Both the position numbers and the translations under genes were made by a program. Below, in pieces: positions 32,110-39,975 of a DNA stretch of 64,000 nt. Every line of letters starts with the position of its first letter. The first letter of the stretch is position 1. This stretch comes from Streptomyces sp. NBC_01353 (GTDB lineage Bacteria; Actinomycetota; Actinomycetes; Streptomycetales; Streptomycetaceae). The notes below the pieces were generated by a model. The model saw only the letters and a program-made list of their open reading frames with translations. It was not told the origin of the DNA and made no database searches. Where the stretch lies: NCBI RefSeq assembly GCF_036237275.1, contig NZ_CP108352.1, forward strand, positions 2,294,001 to 2,358,000. Reading direction: 5' to 3'.

Positions 32110-33315
32110 TCAGGAACGCACTTCGAGGAGCGGCACCAGCTGCTCCGCGGGGGTCATCGATCCGTGCATGCCGACCATCGCCGACTCGTGGGGCTCGTTG
32201 ACGGAAGCGGTGATCACGACATCGTCGTGGGCCGCCGCGACGACATCGCCGATCCGGCCGTACACGCGCTCGTCGACCTCGTCGCCGAACCAGCCGAGCG
32301 CGATGGCCTCGTCCCGGCTCGCCACCCAGAACTGCTCGCCGAGCACCTCGCGCCAGCATGTCAGCACATCGGCCTCGGCTCCCGGCACGGCATAGACGTG
32401 ACGGGCGCGGCCCTCGCCACCGAGGAGGGCGACGCCGGCGCGCAGCTCCCAGTCCTCGTCGAAGTCGATCCGGTGCTGGTCGTCGAAGGGGACGTCGACC
32501 ATGCCGTGGTCGGCCGTGACGTACAGCGCCGAGCAGGGCGGCAGCTGCTCGGCGAGGCGCTGGACCAGCCGGTCGACGAACATCAGCTGGCCGCGCCAGG
32601 CGTCGGAGTCGATACCGAAGCGGTGTCCGGCCCCGTCGAGCTCGCTGTAGTACGTGTAGACCAGCGAGCGGTCGCCGCCGGCGAGCTGCTCGGCGGCGAA
32701 GTCCATCCGCTCCTCGCCGGAGAGCCGGCCGTGGAACGCTCCGCCGCTCAGCGCGATCTTGGTGAGCGGGGTGTCCTGGAAGATCGGCGAGGAGACCTGG
32801 GCGGTGTGGATCCCGGCCTCGTGGGCGAGCTGGAAGACGGTGGGGTACGGCTGCCAGACGCGCGGCGAGCTCCACGGCTTCCAGCGGAGCTGGTTCATCA
32901 GCTCGCCGGTCTCGGGGTTGCGGACGGTGTAGCCGGCCAGGCCGTGCGTCCCGGGGAACCGTCCCGTGCCGACCGAGGCGAGCGAGGTCGCGGTGGTGGC
33001 GGGAAAGCCCGCCGTGATGGGCCGTCCTGTCCCGCCGCGGGAACCGCCGAGAAGCGAGGTGAGAAACGGGGCCTCGTCCGGGTGGGCCTTGATCTGCTCC
33101 CAGCCGAGCCCGTCGATCAGGAAGACGCAGTTCCGGTCGGCCGGCGTGAGCTCGGCGATCCGGGCGCCGCAACCGGGCACACCCTGTCCGGCGACGAGCG
33201 TCGGAAGGAGATCGCCCAGCGAGCCGGTGCCGTACTCGGGCACGGGCGCGGTGGTGAGGTCGAGCGGAACGGGGTCGTCCGGCCAGCCGGAGGTGACGGC
33301 GGTGGGCTGGACCAT
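32110..33315 (-). CDS. Alkaline phosphatase superfamily protein (nucleotide pyrophosphatase/phosphodiesterase type)
   Basis: A 401-residue metalloenzyme-like protein. Landmarks are FLIDGLGWEQ (first metal Asp, D68), nucleophile region GFPATTATSLASV (T107/T108), SELDGAGHRFG and YVTADHGMVDVP (metal Asp/His), and a C-terminal His in MVGMHGSM. These fit the NPP-like branch, but no signal peptide is seen, so it is probably cytosolic; the substrate is unknown. ATG 33315 overlaps the stop of DUF5998 by one base (TGATG), showing coupling. Confidence 0.88.
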   Translation of the reverse strand: MVQPTAVTSGWPDDPVPLDLTTAPVPEYGTGSLGDLLPTLVAGQGVPGCGARIAELTPADRNCVFLIDGLGWEQIKAHPDEAPFLTSLLGGSRGGTGRPITAGFPATTATSLASVGTGRFPGTHGLAGYTVRNPETGELMNQLRWKPWSSPRVWQPYPTVFQLAHEAGIHTAQVSSPIFQDTPLTKIALSGGAFHGRLSGEERMDFAAEQLAGGDRSLVYTYYSELDGAGHRFGIDSDAWRGQLMFVDRLVQRLAEQLPPCSALYVTADHGMVDVPFDDQHRIDFDEDWELRAGVALLGGEGRARHVYAVPGAEADVLTCWREVLGEQFWVASRDEAIALGWFGDEVDERVYGRIGDVVAAAHDDVVITASVNEPHESAMVGMHGSMTPAEQLVPLLEVRS

Positions 33316-33899
33316 CAGCGGGTCGCCGCGGTGGCTTCGGAGAGCGACTGGGCGAAGGCGAGGGTCTGGCGGACCGTGTCCGGCCCGTCGCCGGCGTCGC
33401 TGACGCGCAGGCTGAGGTCGTCGGCGGTGGCGTTGCCGGTGTAACCGTGGTCGGCGTCGCAGTTCGGGTCGCCGCAGGCGGCCGGCTCCAGGTCGATCCG
33501 CGAGACGGCACCCCAGCCGATCGTGAGGACGACCTCACGGGGCAGGGTGCCGGGGGTGTACGACTCCGGGTTGGCGACGACGCGGCTGACGACGACCGAG
33601 GAGATCCGGTCGAGCTTGACCGACTCGGTGGACGTGGTGGCGTACGGCGTCGGGGAACTCGTGTCGGCGTTCTGCTCGTCGGTGTGGCTGACGATGAAGC
33701 GGTTGGCCGTCAGGACGAGGACCGTGACATGGCGACGGACCTCGTTGGAGTCGAACGTGGTCTCCTGGTGCACCAGGTACGACGCGATCGCCTCGCCACC
33801 GACGGCGGCCTCCACCGCCTCGGCCACGAGGGCCGGGTAGTAGCCGCTGCGCTCGATCGCCGCGCGCAGCCCCTGGGTCGTCGTACCGGTCTTCGCCAT
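33315..33899 (-). CDS. DUF5998 family protein
   Basis: A 194-residue protein of the actinobacterial DUF5998 type. It is mainly beta, with conserved stretches YLVHQETTFDSNEVRRHVTV, LTANRFIVSHTDEQ and ACGDPNCDADHGYTG (two close cysteines, possibly metal-binding). Function unknown. ATG 33899 is chosen for GGAG five bases upstream; an ATG three codons earlier lacks a site. It starts 68 bp after the acetyltransferase stop and is coupled to the phosphatase gene. Confidence 0.85.
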   Translation of the reverse strand: MAKTGTTTQGLRAAIERSGYYPALVAEAVEAAVGGEAIASYLVHQETTFDSNEVRRHVTVLVLTANRFIVSHTDEQNADTSSPTPYATTSTESVKLDRISSVVVSRVVANPESYTPGTLPREVVLTIGWGAVSRIDLEPAACGDPNCDADHGYTGNATADDLSLRVSDAGDGPDTVRQTLAFAQSLSEATAATR

Positions 33900-33967
33900 G
33901 GACTCCATCCTAATCCGTCGGGAGGGGCGCTCCGGGCCGCTCCGTGGCGGCCGCCGGGTGGGTCGGC

Positions 33968-36900
33968 TCAGTAACTGGGGAGACGGCGCGGACCGAGGTC
34001 CGTCCGGGGCGGGGGCGGGGCGAGACGGACGGTGGCGCCGAGCACGGAGAGGCCGTGCGTGGCGACGACGACGGGCTCCAGGGCGATCGCGACGACCTCG
34101 GGGTGGTCGTCGACGAGCCGGGAGACCCGCAGCAGAAGCTCTTCCAGGGCCGGGGTGTCGACGGGGGCGGAGCCTCGCCAGCCGAACAGGAGCGGGGCGG
34201 TACGGATGGACCGTACGAGTTCGGCGGCGTCCCGTTCGGTCGCCGGCACGAGCCGGTGGGACATGTCGCCGAGCAGCTCGGAGGCGGCTCCGGCGAGTCC
34301 GAAGGAGAGCACGGCGCCGACGGCCGGGTCGATGGCGGACCGCACGACGGTGTCCACGCCGCGCGGCACCATGGCCTGGACGACCGGCTGGAGCTCGGCG
34401 GGCTTGCCGAGGGCCTCGGTCAATTCGGCGTAAGCGGTCCGGAGTTGCTCCTCGGTGGCCACATCGAGCCGTACGCCTCCGAGGTCGGGGCGGTGGCGCA
34501 GGTGGGGGGCGGTCGTCTTCAGGGCGACGGGGTAGCCGAGGCGGGCGGCGGCCAGGACGGCGGCGTCGGGGGTGGGCGCGGGCAGGGTGGGCAGGACCAC
34601 GATCCCGTACCGGCCGAGGAGCTCGCCGGCCGCGTCGGCGTCGAGGGTCACGCCCCGGGCGGCGCTCTCCGCCCCCTCCGGCGTCCCTTCGCCGAGCGCC
34701 CGCTCGATCTGCGCGGCGGCCCCGCCCTCGTCGATGTCCTCGAACTCGGGCACCCGCCCCGGCTCGGCGGCCTGCCGCCGCCACTCCCCGTACCGCACGG
34801 CCTCGGCCAAGGCCCGCACCGCACGCTCGGCGGCGGGATAGGCAGGGATGGCCCCGGGGCGCGGCGCGTCGCCACCACCGGGGGCATCGCCCTCACCGGC
34901 GTCCCGTCCGGCCACGGGGCGGGAGGGGCCACCGACGGCGGATGCCGGGACGGCGGTCCCTGGCCGGGCGGCGGAAGCGGGCGGGCCGCCGACGGCGGGT
35001 CCCGACGCGGCGGTCCCGCGTCGGCCGGCGGAAGCGGACGGGCCACCGGCGGCCGGTCCCGACGCGGCGGTCCCGGGTCGGCCGGCGGAAGCGGACCGAC
35101 CGGCGGGAGCGCCGCCGTATCCGGGCGTGCCGGTCGGTACGGCGCCGGGCGCCGGCGGGTGCGTCGGTGCCGCGCCGGGCGCCGGCGGGTGCGTCGGTGC
35201 CGCGCCGGGCGCCGGCGGGCGGCCGACGGGAGCGCCGTCGGCGGGTGTCGGCGTGGTGGTGGGCGCCGGGGAGGCGGCGGTCGGGGGGCGCTCGGGCACG
35301 TCGCTTCCTGCCCACGGCGTCGAAGTCGCAGTAGCAGTCGGCGCGGGTGCCCGGCGCACCCCTCCCGCCGACGGGCCGGGCGCGGCACCTGGCTCGGCGG
35401 TGGCACCCGCCGACGGCGGGGCCGCACCTGTCGGGGAGCCGGCGGCCCCCGCGGCGCCCCTCCGGGGGATCGGTCGGGTGCTGGTCGCCACGGCGAGCGC
35501 TTCCGCGAGGCCACCCATCTCCACGTGGACCACGACCACCGGCTTCGCCGGGGCCGGGGCCGAGGCGACCGCGTCGCGGAGGGAGGCCGCGAGGACCTCG
35601 CCGTCGCCCGACTCGACGGCGCCGTTCTCGCCGACCCATGGGATCGCCGTCACGACGACCGCGTCACAGGCGTCGTCCACGAGCGCCGCGGCCAGCGCGT
35701 CGCGGAAGTCCGCCGGGGTCGCCGCCGTCGTCAGGTCGATCGGGCGCTGCGGACGCAGGCCCTCCGTCAGACAGGCGTCGTACGTCAGCAGCCCGAGCGA
35801 CTCGGAGTTGCCGAGGATCGCCACCCGGGGCCCGGTCGGCAACGGCTGGCCCGCGAGCAGCAGGCCCGCGTCGACGAGTTCGGTGACCGTGTCGACGCGG
35901 ATGACTCCGGCCTGCCGGAGCAGCGCGGAGACGGTGGCGTGCCCGATGCGTGTGACCGGTACCCGGTGTCCCGGCGGCGCGCTCCCGCTGTGCCGGGCAC
36001 CCTTGACCACCACCACCGGCTTGACCGCCGCCGTCCGCCGGGCCAGCCGGGTGAACTTCCGGGGGTTCCCGATCGATTCCAGGTACAGCAGGACGACGTC
36101 GGTCGCGGGGTCGTCGTACCAGTGCTGGAGGAAGTCGTTGCCCGAGACGTCCGCCCGGTTGCCCGCGGAGATGAAGGAGGAGAGGCCGGCGCCGCGCCGG
36201 TGGAGTCCGGCGAGCAGCGCGATGCCGATCGCGCCGGACTGGGTGAAGAGCCCGATCCGCCCGGCGGCCGGCATCTGCGGCGCGAGCGAGGCGTTCAGCC
36301 GGACGTCGGCCGAGGTGTTGATGATCCCGAACGCGTTGGGTCCGATGATCCGCATCCCGTACGAGCGGGCCTGCCGCACCAGTTCACGCTGCCGGTCCCG
36401 CCCTTCCGGCCCGCTCTCCGCGTACCCCGCCGAGAGGACGACCAGGCCCTGCACCCCGTGCTCGCCGCAGTCGGCGACCGCCTCGGGTACCCGCTCGGCG
36501 GGCACGGCGACGATCGCCAGGTCGACCGGTTCGCCGATGTCCCCGACGGAGCGGAAGGCCGGCACCCCGTCGAGCGTGGCGGCCCCGTCCCCGAGGGCGC
36601 GGTTCACGGCGTACGTACGGCCGGTGAACCCGGAGTCCAGCAGGTTGCGCAGGACCGTCCGACCCACCCCGCCCGGCGCGCGTCCGGCGCCGATGACGGC
36701 GACCGAGCCGGGTGTGAGGAGACGCTGCACCGAGCGCGCCTCGGCCCGCTGCTCCCGCGCGCGCTGCACCGCGAGCGAGCGGTCGGTGGGCTCCAGGTCG
36801 AGGTGCAGCCGTACGGAGCCGTCCTCGAAGCTGCGCTTCTGGGTGTAACCGGCGTCGGTGAAGACCTTGATCATCTTCGAGTTGGCGGGCAGCACCTCCG

Positions 36901-37360
36901 CCGCGAACCGCCGGATGTCCCGCTCCCGCGCCACCGCCGCGATGTGTTCGAGCAGCGCGGAGGCCACGCCCCGTCCCTGGTGCGCGTCCTGGACCAGGAA
37001 GGCGACCTCGGCCTCGTCGGCGGGGGCGCTGGCCGGCCGCCCCTGCTCGTTGATGCGGTCGTACCGAACGGTGGCGATGAACTCCCCGCCGACGGTCGCC
37101 GCGAGACCGACCCGGTCGACGAAGTCGTGATGGGTGAAGCGGTGCACGTCCTTGGCGGAGAGCCGCGGGTAGGGCGCGAAGAAGCGGTAGTACTTCGACT
37201 CGTCCGAGACCTGCTCGTAGAAGCTGACCAGCCGGTCGGCGTCGTCGACGGTGATGGGCCTGATGCGCGCGGTGCCGCCGTCACGGAGGACCACATCCGC
37301 TTCCCAGTGGTCGGGGTAGGCGTGTTCCGGTTGTTCCGGCTGTTCCGACGCGCTCTGCAT
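33968..37360 (-). CDS. GNAT-acyl-CoA-synthetase protein acetyltransferase (Pat type)
   Basis: A 1130-residue protein with an N-terminal GNAT domain (~28-185; acetyl-CoA motif QDAHQGRGVASALL), a CoA-binding Rossmann domain (~205-320, SVAVIGAGRAPGGVG), a succinyl-CoA-synthetase-like domain (~330-600), a Pro/Ala/Gly linker (~627-837) and an ATP-grasp domain (~900-1080). This is the layout of the S. lividans Pat enzymes that acetylate and silence acyl-CoA synthetases. The ~210-residue linker is filled with tandem repeats and is much longer than expected. ATG 37360 (MQSASEQPEQ); the GNAT motif follows soon after. Likely regulated from the 176-bp gap to ptsH. Confidence 0.9.
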   Translation of the reverse strand: MQSASEQPEQPEHAYPDHWEADVVLRDGGTARIRPITVDDADRLVSFYEQVSDESKYYRFFAPYPRLSAKDVHRFTHHDFVDRVGLAATVGGEFIATVRYDRINEQGRPASAPADEAEVAFLVQDAHQGRGVASALLEHIAAVARERDIRRFAAEVLPANSKMIKVFTDAGYTQKRSFEDGSVRLHLDLEPTDRSLAVQRAREQRAEARSVQRLLTPGSVAVIGAGRAPGGVGRTVLRNLLDSGFTGRTYAVNRALGDGAATLDGVPAFRSVGDIGEPVDLAIVAVPAERVPEAVADCGEHGVQGLVVLSAGYAESGPEGRDRQRELVRQARSYGMRIIGPNAFGIINTSADVRLNASLAPQMPAAGRIGLFTQSGAIGIALLAGLHRRGAGLSSFISAGNRADVSGNDFLQHWYDDPATDVVLLYLESIGNPRKFTRLARRTAAVKPVVVVKGARHSGSAPPGHRVPVTRIGHATVSALLRQAGVIRVDTVTELVDAGLLLAGQPLPTGPRVAILGNSESLGLLTYDACLTEGLRPQRPIDLTTAATPADFRDALAAALVDDACDAVVVTAIPWVGENGAVESGDGEVLAASLRDAVASAPAPAKPVVVVHVEMGGLAEALAVATSTRPIPRRGAAGAAGSPTGAAPPSAGATAEPGAAPGPSAGGVRRAPAPTATATSTPWAGSDVPERPPTAASPAPTTTPTPADGAPVGRPPAPGAAPTHPPAPGAAPTHPPAPGAVPTGTPGYGGAPAGRSASAGRPGTAASGPAAGGPSASAGRRGTAASGPAVGGPPASAARPGTAVPASAVGGPSRPVAGRDAGEGDAPGGGDAPRPGAIPAYPAAERAVRALAEAVRYGEWRRQAAEPGRVPEFEDIDEGGAAAQIERALGEGTPEGAESAARGVTLDADAAGELLGRYGIVVLPTLPAPTPDAAVLAAARLGYPVALKTTAPHLRHRPDLGGVRLDVATEEQLRTAYAELTEALGKPAELQPVVQAMVPRGVDTVVRSAIDPAVGAVLSFGLAGAASELLGDMSHRLVPATERDAAELVRSIRTAPLLFGWRGSAPVDTPALEELLLRVSRLVDDHPEVVAIALEPVVVATHGLSVLGATVRLAPPPPRTDLGPRRLPSY
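34914..35100. repeat. 57-bp minisatellite in the acetyltransferase gene
   Basis: Units begin at 34971, 35028 and 35085 (the last partial), exact period 57 bp, with a diverged unit before them. In the protein this gives 19-residue repeats such as SASAGRPGTAASGPAAGG. Confidence 0.85.
35131..35220. repeat. 30-bp tandem repeat in the acetyltransferase gene
   Basis: Three copies (35131-35160, 35161-35190, 35191-35220), the last two differing at one base. They encode PPAPGAAPTH-type decapeptides on the minus strand. Confidence 0.9.
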
Positions 37361-37536
37361 GGGGCAAGCGTACGGCCGGGGTACGTCAGTGGCACCGGTC
37401 GCGCGGCGTCTGCGTGCCATGCAAGGTAGGGAGGACCGAACGGCCCTGGGACGGGGTCCGAAGGTCGGCTACGAGCACCCCGGCACCCGTGAGAGACTGG
37501 TCTAGACAACCCGCTTGAGACTTGAAGGGCAACACC

Positions 37537-37818
37537 ATGGCTGAGCGCCGCGTCAACGTCGGTTGGGCCGAGGGGCTGCATGCCCGCCCCGCCTCCATCT
37601 TCGTCCGTGCCGCCACGGCCTCCGGCGTCCCCGTGACGATCGCCAAGGCCGATGGCAACCCGGTGAACGCCGCGTCGATGCTCGCGGTGCTCGGTCTGGG
37701 CGCGCAGGGCGGCGAGGAGATCGTGCTCGCTTCGGACGCCGATGGCGCCGAGGCCGCTCTGGACCGTCTGGCGAAGCTGGTTGCCGAGGGGCTCGAGGAG
37801 CTTCCCGAGACCGTCTGA
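37537..37818 (+). CDS. ptsH: Phosphocarrier protein HPr
   Basis: A 93-residue HPr that relays phosphate from enzyme I to sugar-specific EIIA proteins of the PTS. The catalytic H15 is in GLHARPA and S46 (NAASMLAVL) is present at the site that is phosphorylated by HPr kinase in firmicutes. ATG 37537 with a GAAGGG site upstream; a TTG five codons earlier is less likely. It stands alone, convergent with a GntR gene, and is followed by a clear terminator. In S. coelicolor HPr is needed for growth on fructose and GlcNAc. Confidence 0.96.
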   Translation: MAERRVNVGWAEGLHARPASIFVRAATASGVPVTIAKADGNPVNAASMLAVLGLGAQGGEEIVLASDADGAEAALDRLAKLVAEGLEELPETV

Positions 37819-37828
37819 CCGAATTCCG

Positions 37829-37873
37829 ATGGAGCCGCACACGCCGAAAAGGCGAGTGCGGCTCCATTGTTTT
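37829..37873 (+). terminator. Rho-independent terminator of ptsH
   Basis: Hairpin with 12-bp outer stem (37829-37840 with 37856-37867) and a 4-bp inner stem around GAAAA, followed by TGTTTTC. Confidence 0.88.
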
Positions 37874-37962
37874 CACCGCCGACCCGACCGCCGACTTTCT
37901 GGAATCCCGGGCAGCCCAAAGAAAGCCCTGAGAATTCCTATTCTTTGTATACGGCCCGCGTG

Positions 37963-38646
37963 TTAATTCTGGGCGCTCGCGGTGTTTACGACGTGTTGCG
38001 AAGCCCTCACACGTCCGCGTTCCTGGCGCTTCAGCCGGTGCTGCGCCAGCGAGCGCTCGGCGTGCAGCGCGGTCAGGGCGCGGGCCCGTTCGGCGTCGCC
38101 GCGCGCCACCGCGTCGACGATCGCCCCGTGCTCGGCCCATGCCTCGACGGGCTGGGCGGCGGGCTCGACCGCGTACATCCAGGCGATCTTGTGCCGCAGC
38201 TGGGTGAGCAGCGCCGCGAGCGCCGGGCTGCCGGAGGCCTGTGCCAGCGTCTCGTGGAACCAGCTGCCGAGCGAGCGCAGATCCTCGCCCTGGCCACGCC
38301 TGGCCCGCTCCTGCCCCAGCCTGACCAGGCCCCGCAGCACCTTGAGATGGGCGTCGGTGCGGCGCTGCGCGGCGCGGGCGGCACCCAGCGGCTCAAGCAG
38401 CGCCCGTACGTCCAGCAGGTCCGCCGCCTCCTGCTCGGTGGGTTCGGCGACATGGGCGCCCGCGTGGCGGCGGCTGATCACGAAGCCCTCGGACTCCAGG
38501 GTGCGCAGCGCCTCACGGACGGGGACGCGGGAGACCCCGTAACGGCGGGCCAACTGCTCCTCGGTCAGTCGGCTGCCGCACGGGAGGACCCCGGACACGA
38601 TGTCGTCCCGAATCGCCGTGCATACCGACTGCGCGGGAATGCGCAT
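37963..38646 (-). CDS. GntR family (FadR/FCD) transcriptional regulator
   Basis: A 227-residue regulator: winged helix (~5-70; LTEEQLARRYGVSRVPVREALRTL) then an FCD ligand domain (~80-210) with the His/Asp metal or ligand positions in WFHETLAQAS and HGAIVDAVARGD. Such proteins respond to organic acids or sugars. The start ATG 38646 follows GGAGGT. It lies next to ptsH in convergent orientation, as in S. coelicolor; a link to carbon metabolism is inference. Confidence 0.9.
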   Translation of the reverse strand: MRIPAQSVCTAIRDDIVSGVLPCGSRLTEEQLARRYGVSRVPVREALRTLESEGFVISRRHAGAHVAEPTEQEAADLLDVRALLEPLGAARAAQRRTDAHLKVLRGLVRLGQERARRGQGEDLRSLGSWFHETLAQASGSPALAALLTQLRHKIAWMYAVEPAAQPVEAWAEHGAIVDAVARGDAERARALTALHAERSLAQHRLKRQERGRVRASQHVVNTASAQN

Positions 38647-38753
38647 CTTCGACCTCCGCCTTGATCCGCGCGAAACCGGTTCGTCGGCGACTCTATTGCA
38701 GCGGGGCGGAATTTCCGAAGGCGATCCGGAAACATGGATATCTTTTGGCCAGC

Positions 38754-38788
38754 GAAAAGCCCCGGCTCAGGACGAGCCGGGGCTTTTC
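38754..38788 (-). terminator. Hairpin terminator of the M23 peptidase gene
   Basis: Perfect 15-bp stem (38754-38768 with 38774-38788), 5-nt loop, ending in a TTTTC run on each strand, 23 bp past the stop at 38811. Confidence 0.88.
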
Positions 38789-38810
38789 TGACGCTGTTTC
38801 GTGGCTGCGG

Positions 38811-39593
38811 TCAGACGTTCACGCCGCGGGCGCGCAGATACGCGACCGGGTTGATGTCGGAGCCGTACTCGGCGGTGGTCCGCGCCTCGAAGTGGAGGTG
38901 CGGGCCGGTCGAGTTGCCGGTCGAGCCCGAGAGGCCTATCCGCTGGCCCGGGGTGACGGACTCGCCGACCGAGACACTGATGGACGACAAGTGACCGTAC
39001 TGGGTGTACGTGCCGTCGTTCATCCGGATGACGATGTTGTTGCCGTACGCGCCGCCCCAGCCGGCCTCGACGACGGTGCCGGAGCCGACGGAGACGACCC
39101 GGCTGCCGGAGGCGGCCCGGAAGTCGACGCCGGAGTGGCTGCCGGAGGACCAGAGCGCGCCACCGGCCTGGTAGCTGGTGGTCACGTACGAACCGGCGAC
39201 GGGGAGCTGGAAGGAGTTCAGGCGCTTGCGCTCGGCCTCGCGGGCGGCGCGCTCCTTGGCCTCGCGGATCTCCTTGGCGCGGGCCTCGGCCTTGCGCTTC
39301 GCCTCCGCCTTCGCCCGGGCCTCGGCCTTGGCCCGCTCCACGGCCTCGGCGGCCTCGCGCTCCTGGGCGGCGGCCTGGGCGTCGATCGTGGCCGCGAGGG
39401 AGTCGGCGGCGACGATCTGGGTCAGGCCGGTGTCCTCGAAGGAGGGGGCGTCCGCGTCGGCGGCGAGCGCCGGCGAGGCGAGGGTTCCGATGACGCCGGT
39501 GGTGGCGATGGTCGCGACGCCGGCGATGCCCGCTCTGCGGCGCGTCAGACGGCTCGGACCACGATGCTTCCCGGTGGCACGGGTGAACGCCAT
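38811..39593 (-). CDS. Secreted M23 (LytM) peptidoglycan endopeptidase
   Basis: A 260-residue exported cell-wall hydrolase. Signal peptide with twin Arg-rich start (TRRRAG) and cleavage near ASPALA-AD (~44). A charged Ala/Glu/Lys coiled coil follows (~75-125), then the M23 domain with zinc ligands H153/D157 (SHSGVD) and H234 (PHLHFE) plus H201. It cleaves peptide crosslinks in peptidoglycan during growth, germination or sporulation. ATG 39593. The 5' leader is a c-di-AMP riboswitch, so expression follows c-di-AMP level. One of the Streptomyces lytic enzymes known to carry such leaders. Confidence 0.94.
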   Translation of the reverse strand: MAFTRATGKHRGPSRLTRRRAGIAGVATIATTGVIGTLASPALAADADAPSFEDTGLTQIVAADSLAATIDAQAAAQEREAAEAVERAKAEARAKAEAKRKAEARAKEIREAKERAAREAERKRLNSFQLPVAGSYVTTSYQAGGALWSSGSHSGVDFRAASGSRVVSVGSGTVVEAGWGGAYGNNIVIRMNDGTYTQYGHLSSISVSVGESVTPGQRIGLSGSTGNSTGPHLHFEARTTAEYGSDINPVAYLRARGVNV

Positions 39594-39617
39594 GTAGTGG
39601 CTGATCCTTTCCTTCCT

Positions 39618-39800
39618 TCTCGCCTACCGGGTTAGCTGACGGGTTCGGAGCAGGAAGGTCTCCTACGGGCCCCTCCGCACGGATGCGAAGGCGTCCGATT
39701 CACCCCAGGGACTTCGTGTGGGTCCCCGGCTCCCCAGGCTCGCGCCTGACGGGGACTCGGCGATGACTGTCCGATGCCACGGGCTCGCGGCGGGTGCAAC
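39618..39800 (-). ncRNA. c-di-AMP riboswitch (ydaO-yuaA type)
   Basis: Read on the minus strand, the leader of the M23 gene contains in order GCCGAGTCC, GGGGAGCCGGGGACCCAC, GGGGTGAATC, GTAGGAGACCTTCC and CGAACCCGTCAGCTAACCC with GGTAGGCG, the diagnostic conserved blocks of the ydaO motif. It ends ~25 bp before the start codon, with the GAAGGAAAGGA ribosome site next. High c-di-AMP is expected to turn expression off. The same type of leader precedes several Streptomyces cell-wall hydrolase genes (rpfA and others). Confidence 0.93.
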
Positions 39801-39918
39801 TGGCGAACAGCCGGACCGACGCTAAGCGGACTGTCTTTCAATCAGCAAACAGACACGCCCGTTTGTAAGACATGCCACAGGGCATACACCCACCCTCTCC
39901 CCTAATGCGGACAAAGGG

Positions 39919-39952
39919 GAGGACCCCGCCATACCGTGATGACGGGGTCCTC
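39919..39952 (-). terminator. Hairpin terminator of the M16 peptidase operon
   Basis: 10-bp stem GAGGACCCCG with CGGGGTCCTC (39919-39928 with 39943-39952), 14-nt loop, 24 bp beyond the stop at 39976. Confidence 0.8.
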
Positions 39953-39975
39953 GAAGTGGCGCGTGGTTGCCTCAA

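Noticed and set aside
33944-37429. 1161-codon plus-strand frame opposite the acetyltransferase
   Set aside because: Low-complexity Gly/Arg/Asp composition and complete overlap with a well-motivated GNAT/ATP-grasp gene on the other strand.
38754-39952. Reading the GC-rich leader of the M23 gene as only hairpin terminators
   Set aside because: The ordered conserved blocks, above all the GTCAGCTAACCC block before GGTAGGCG, are diagnostic for the c-di-AMP riboswitch.
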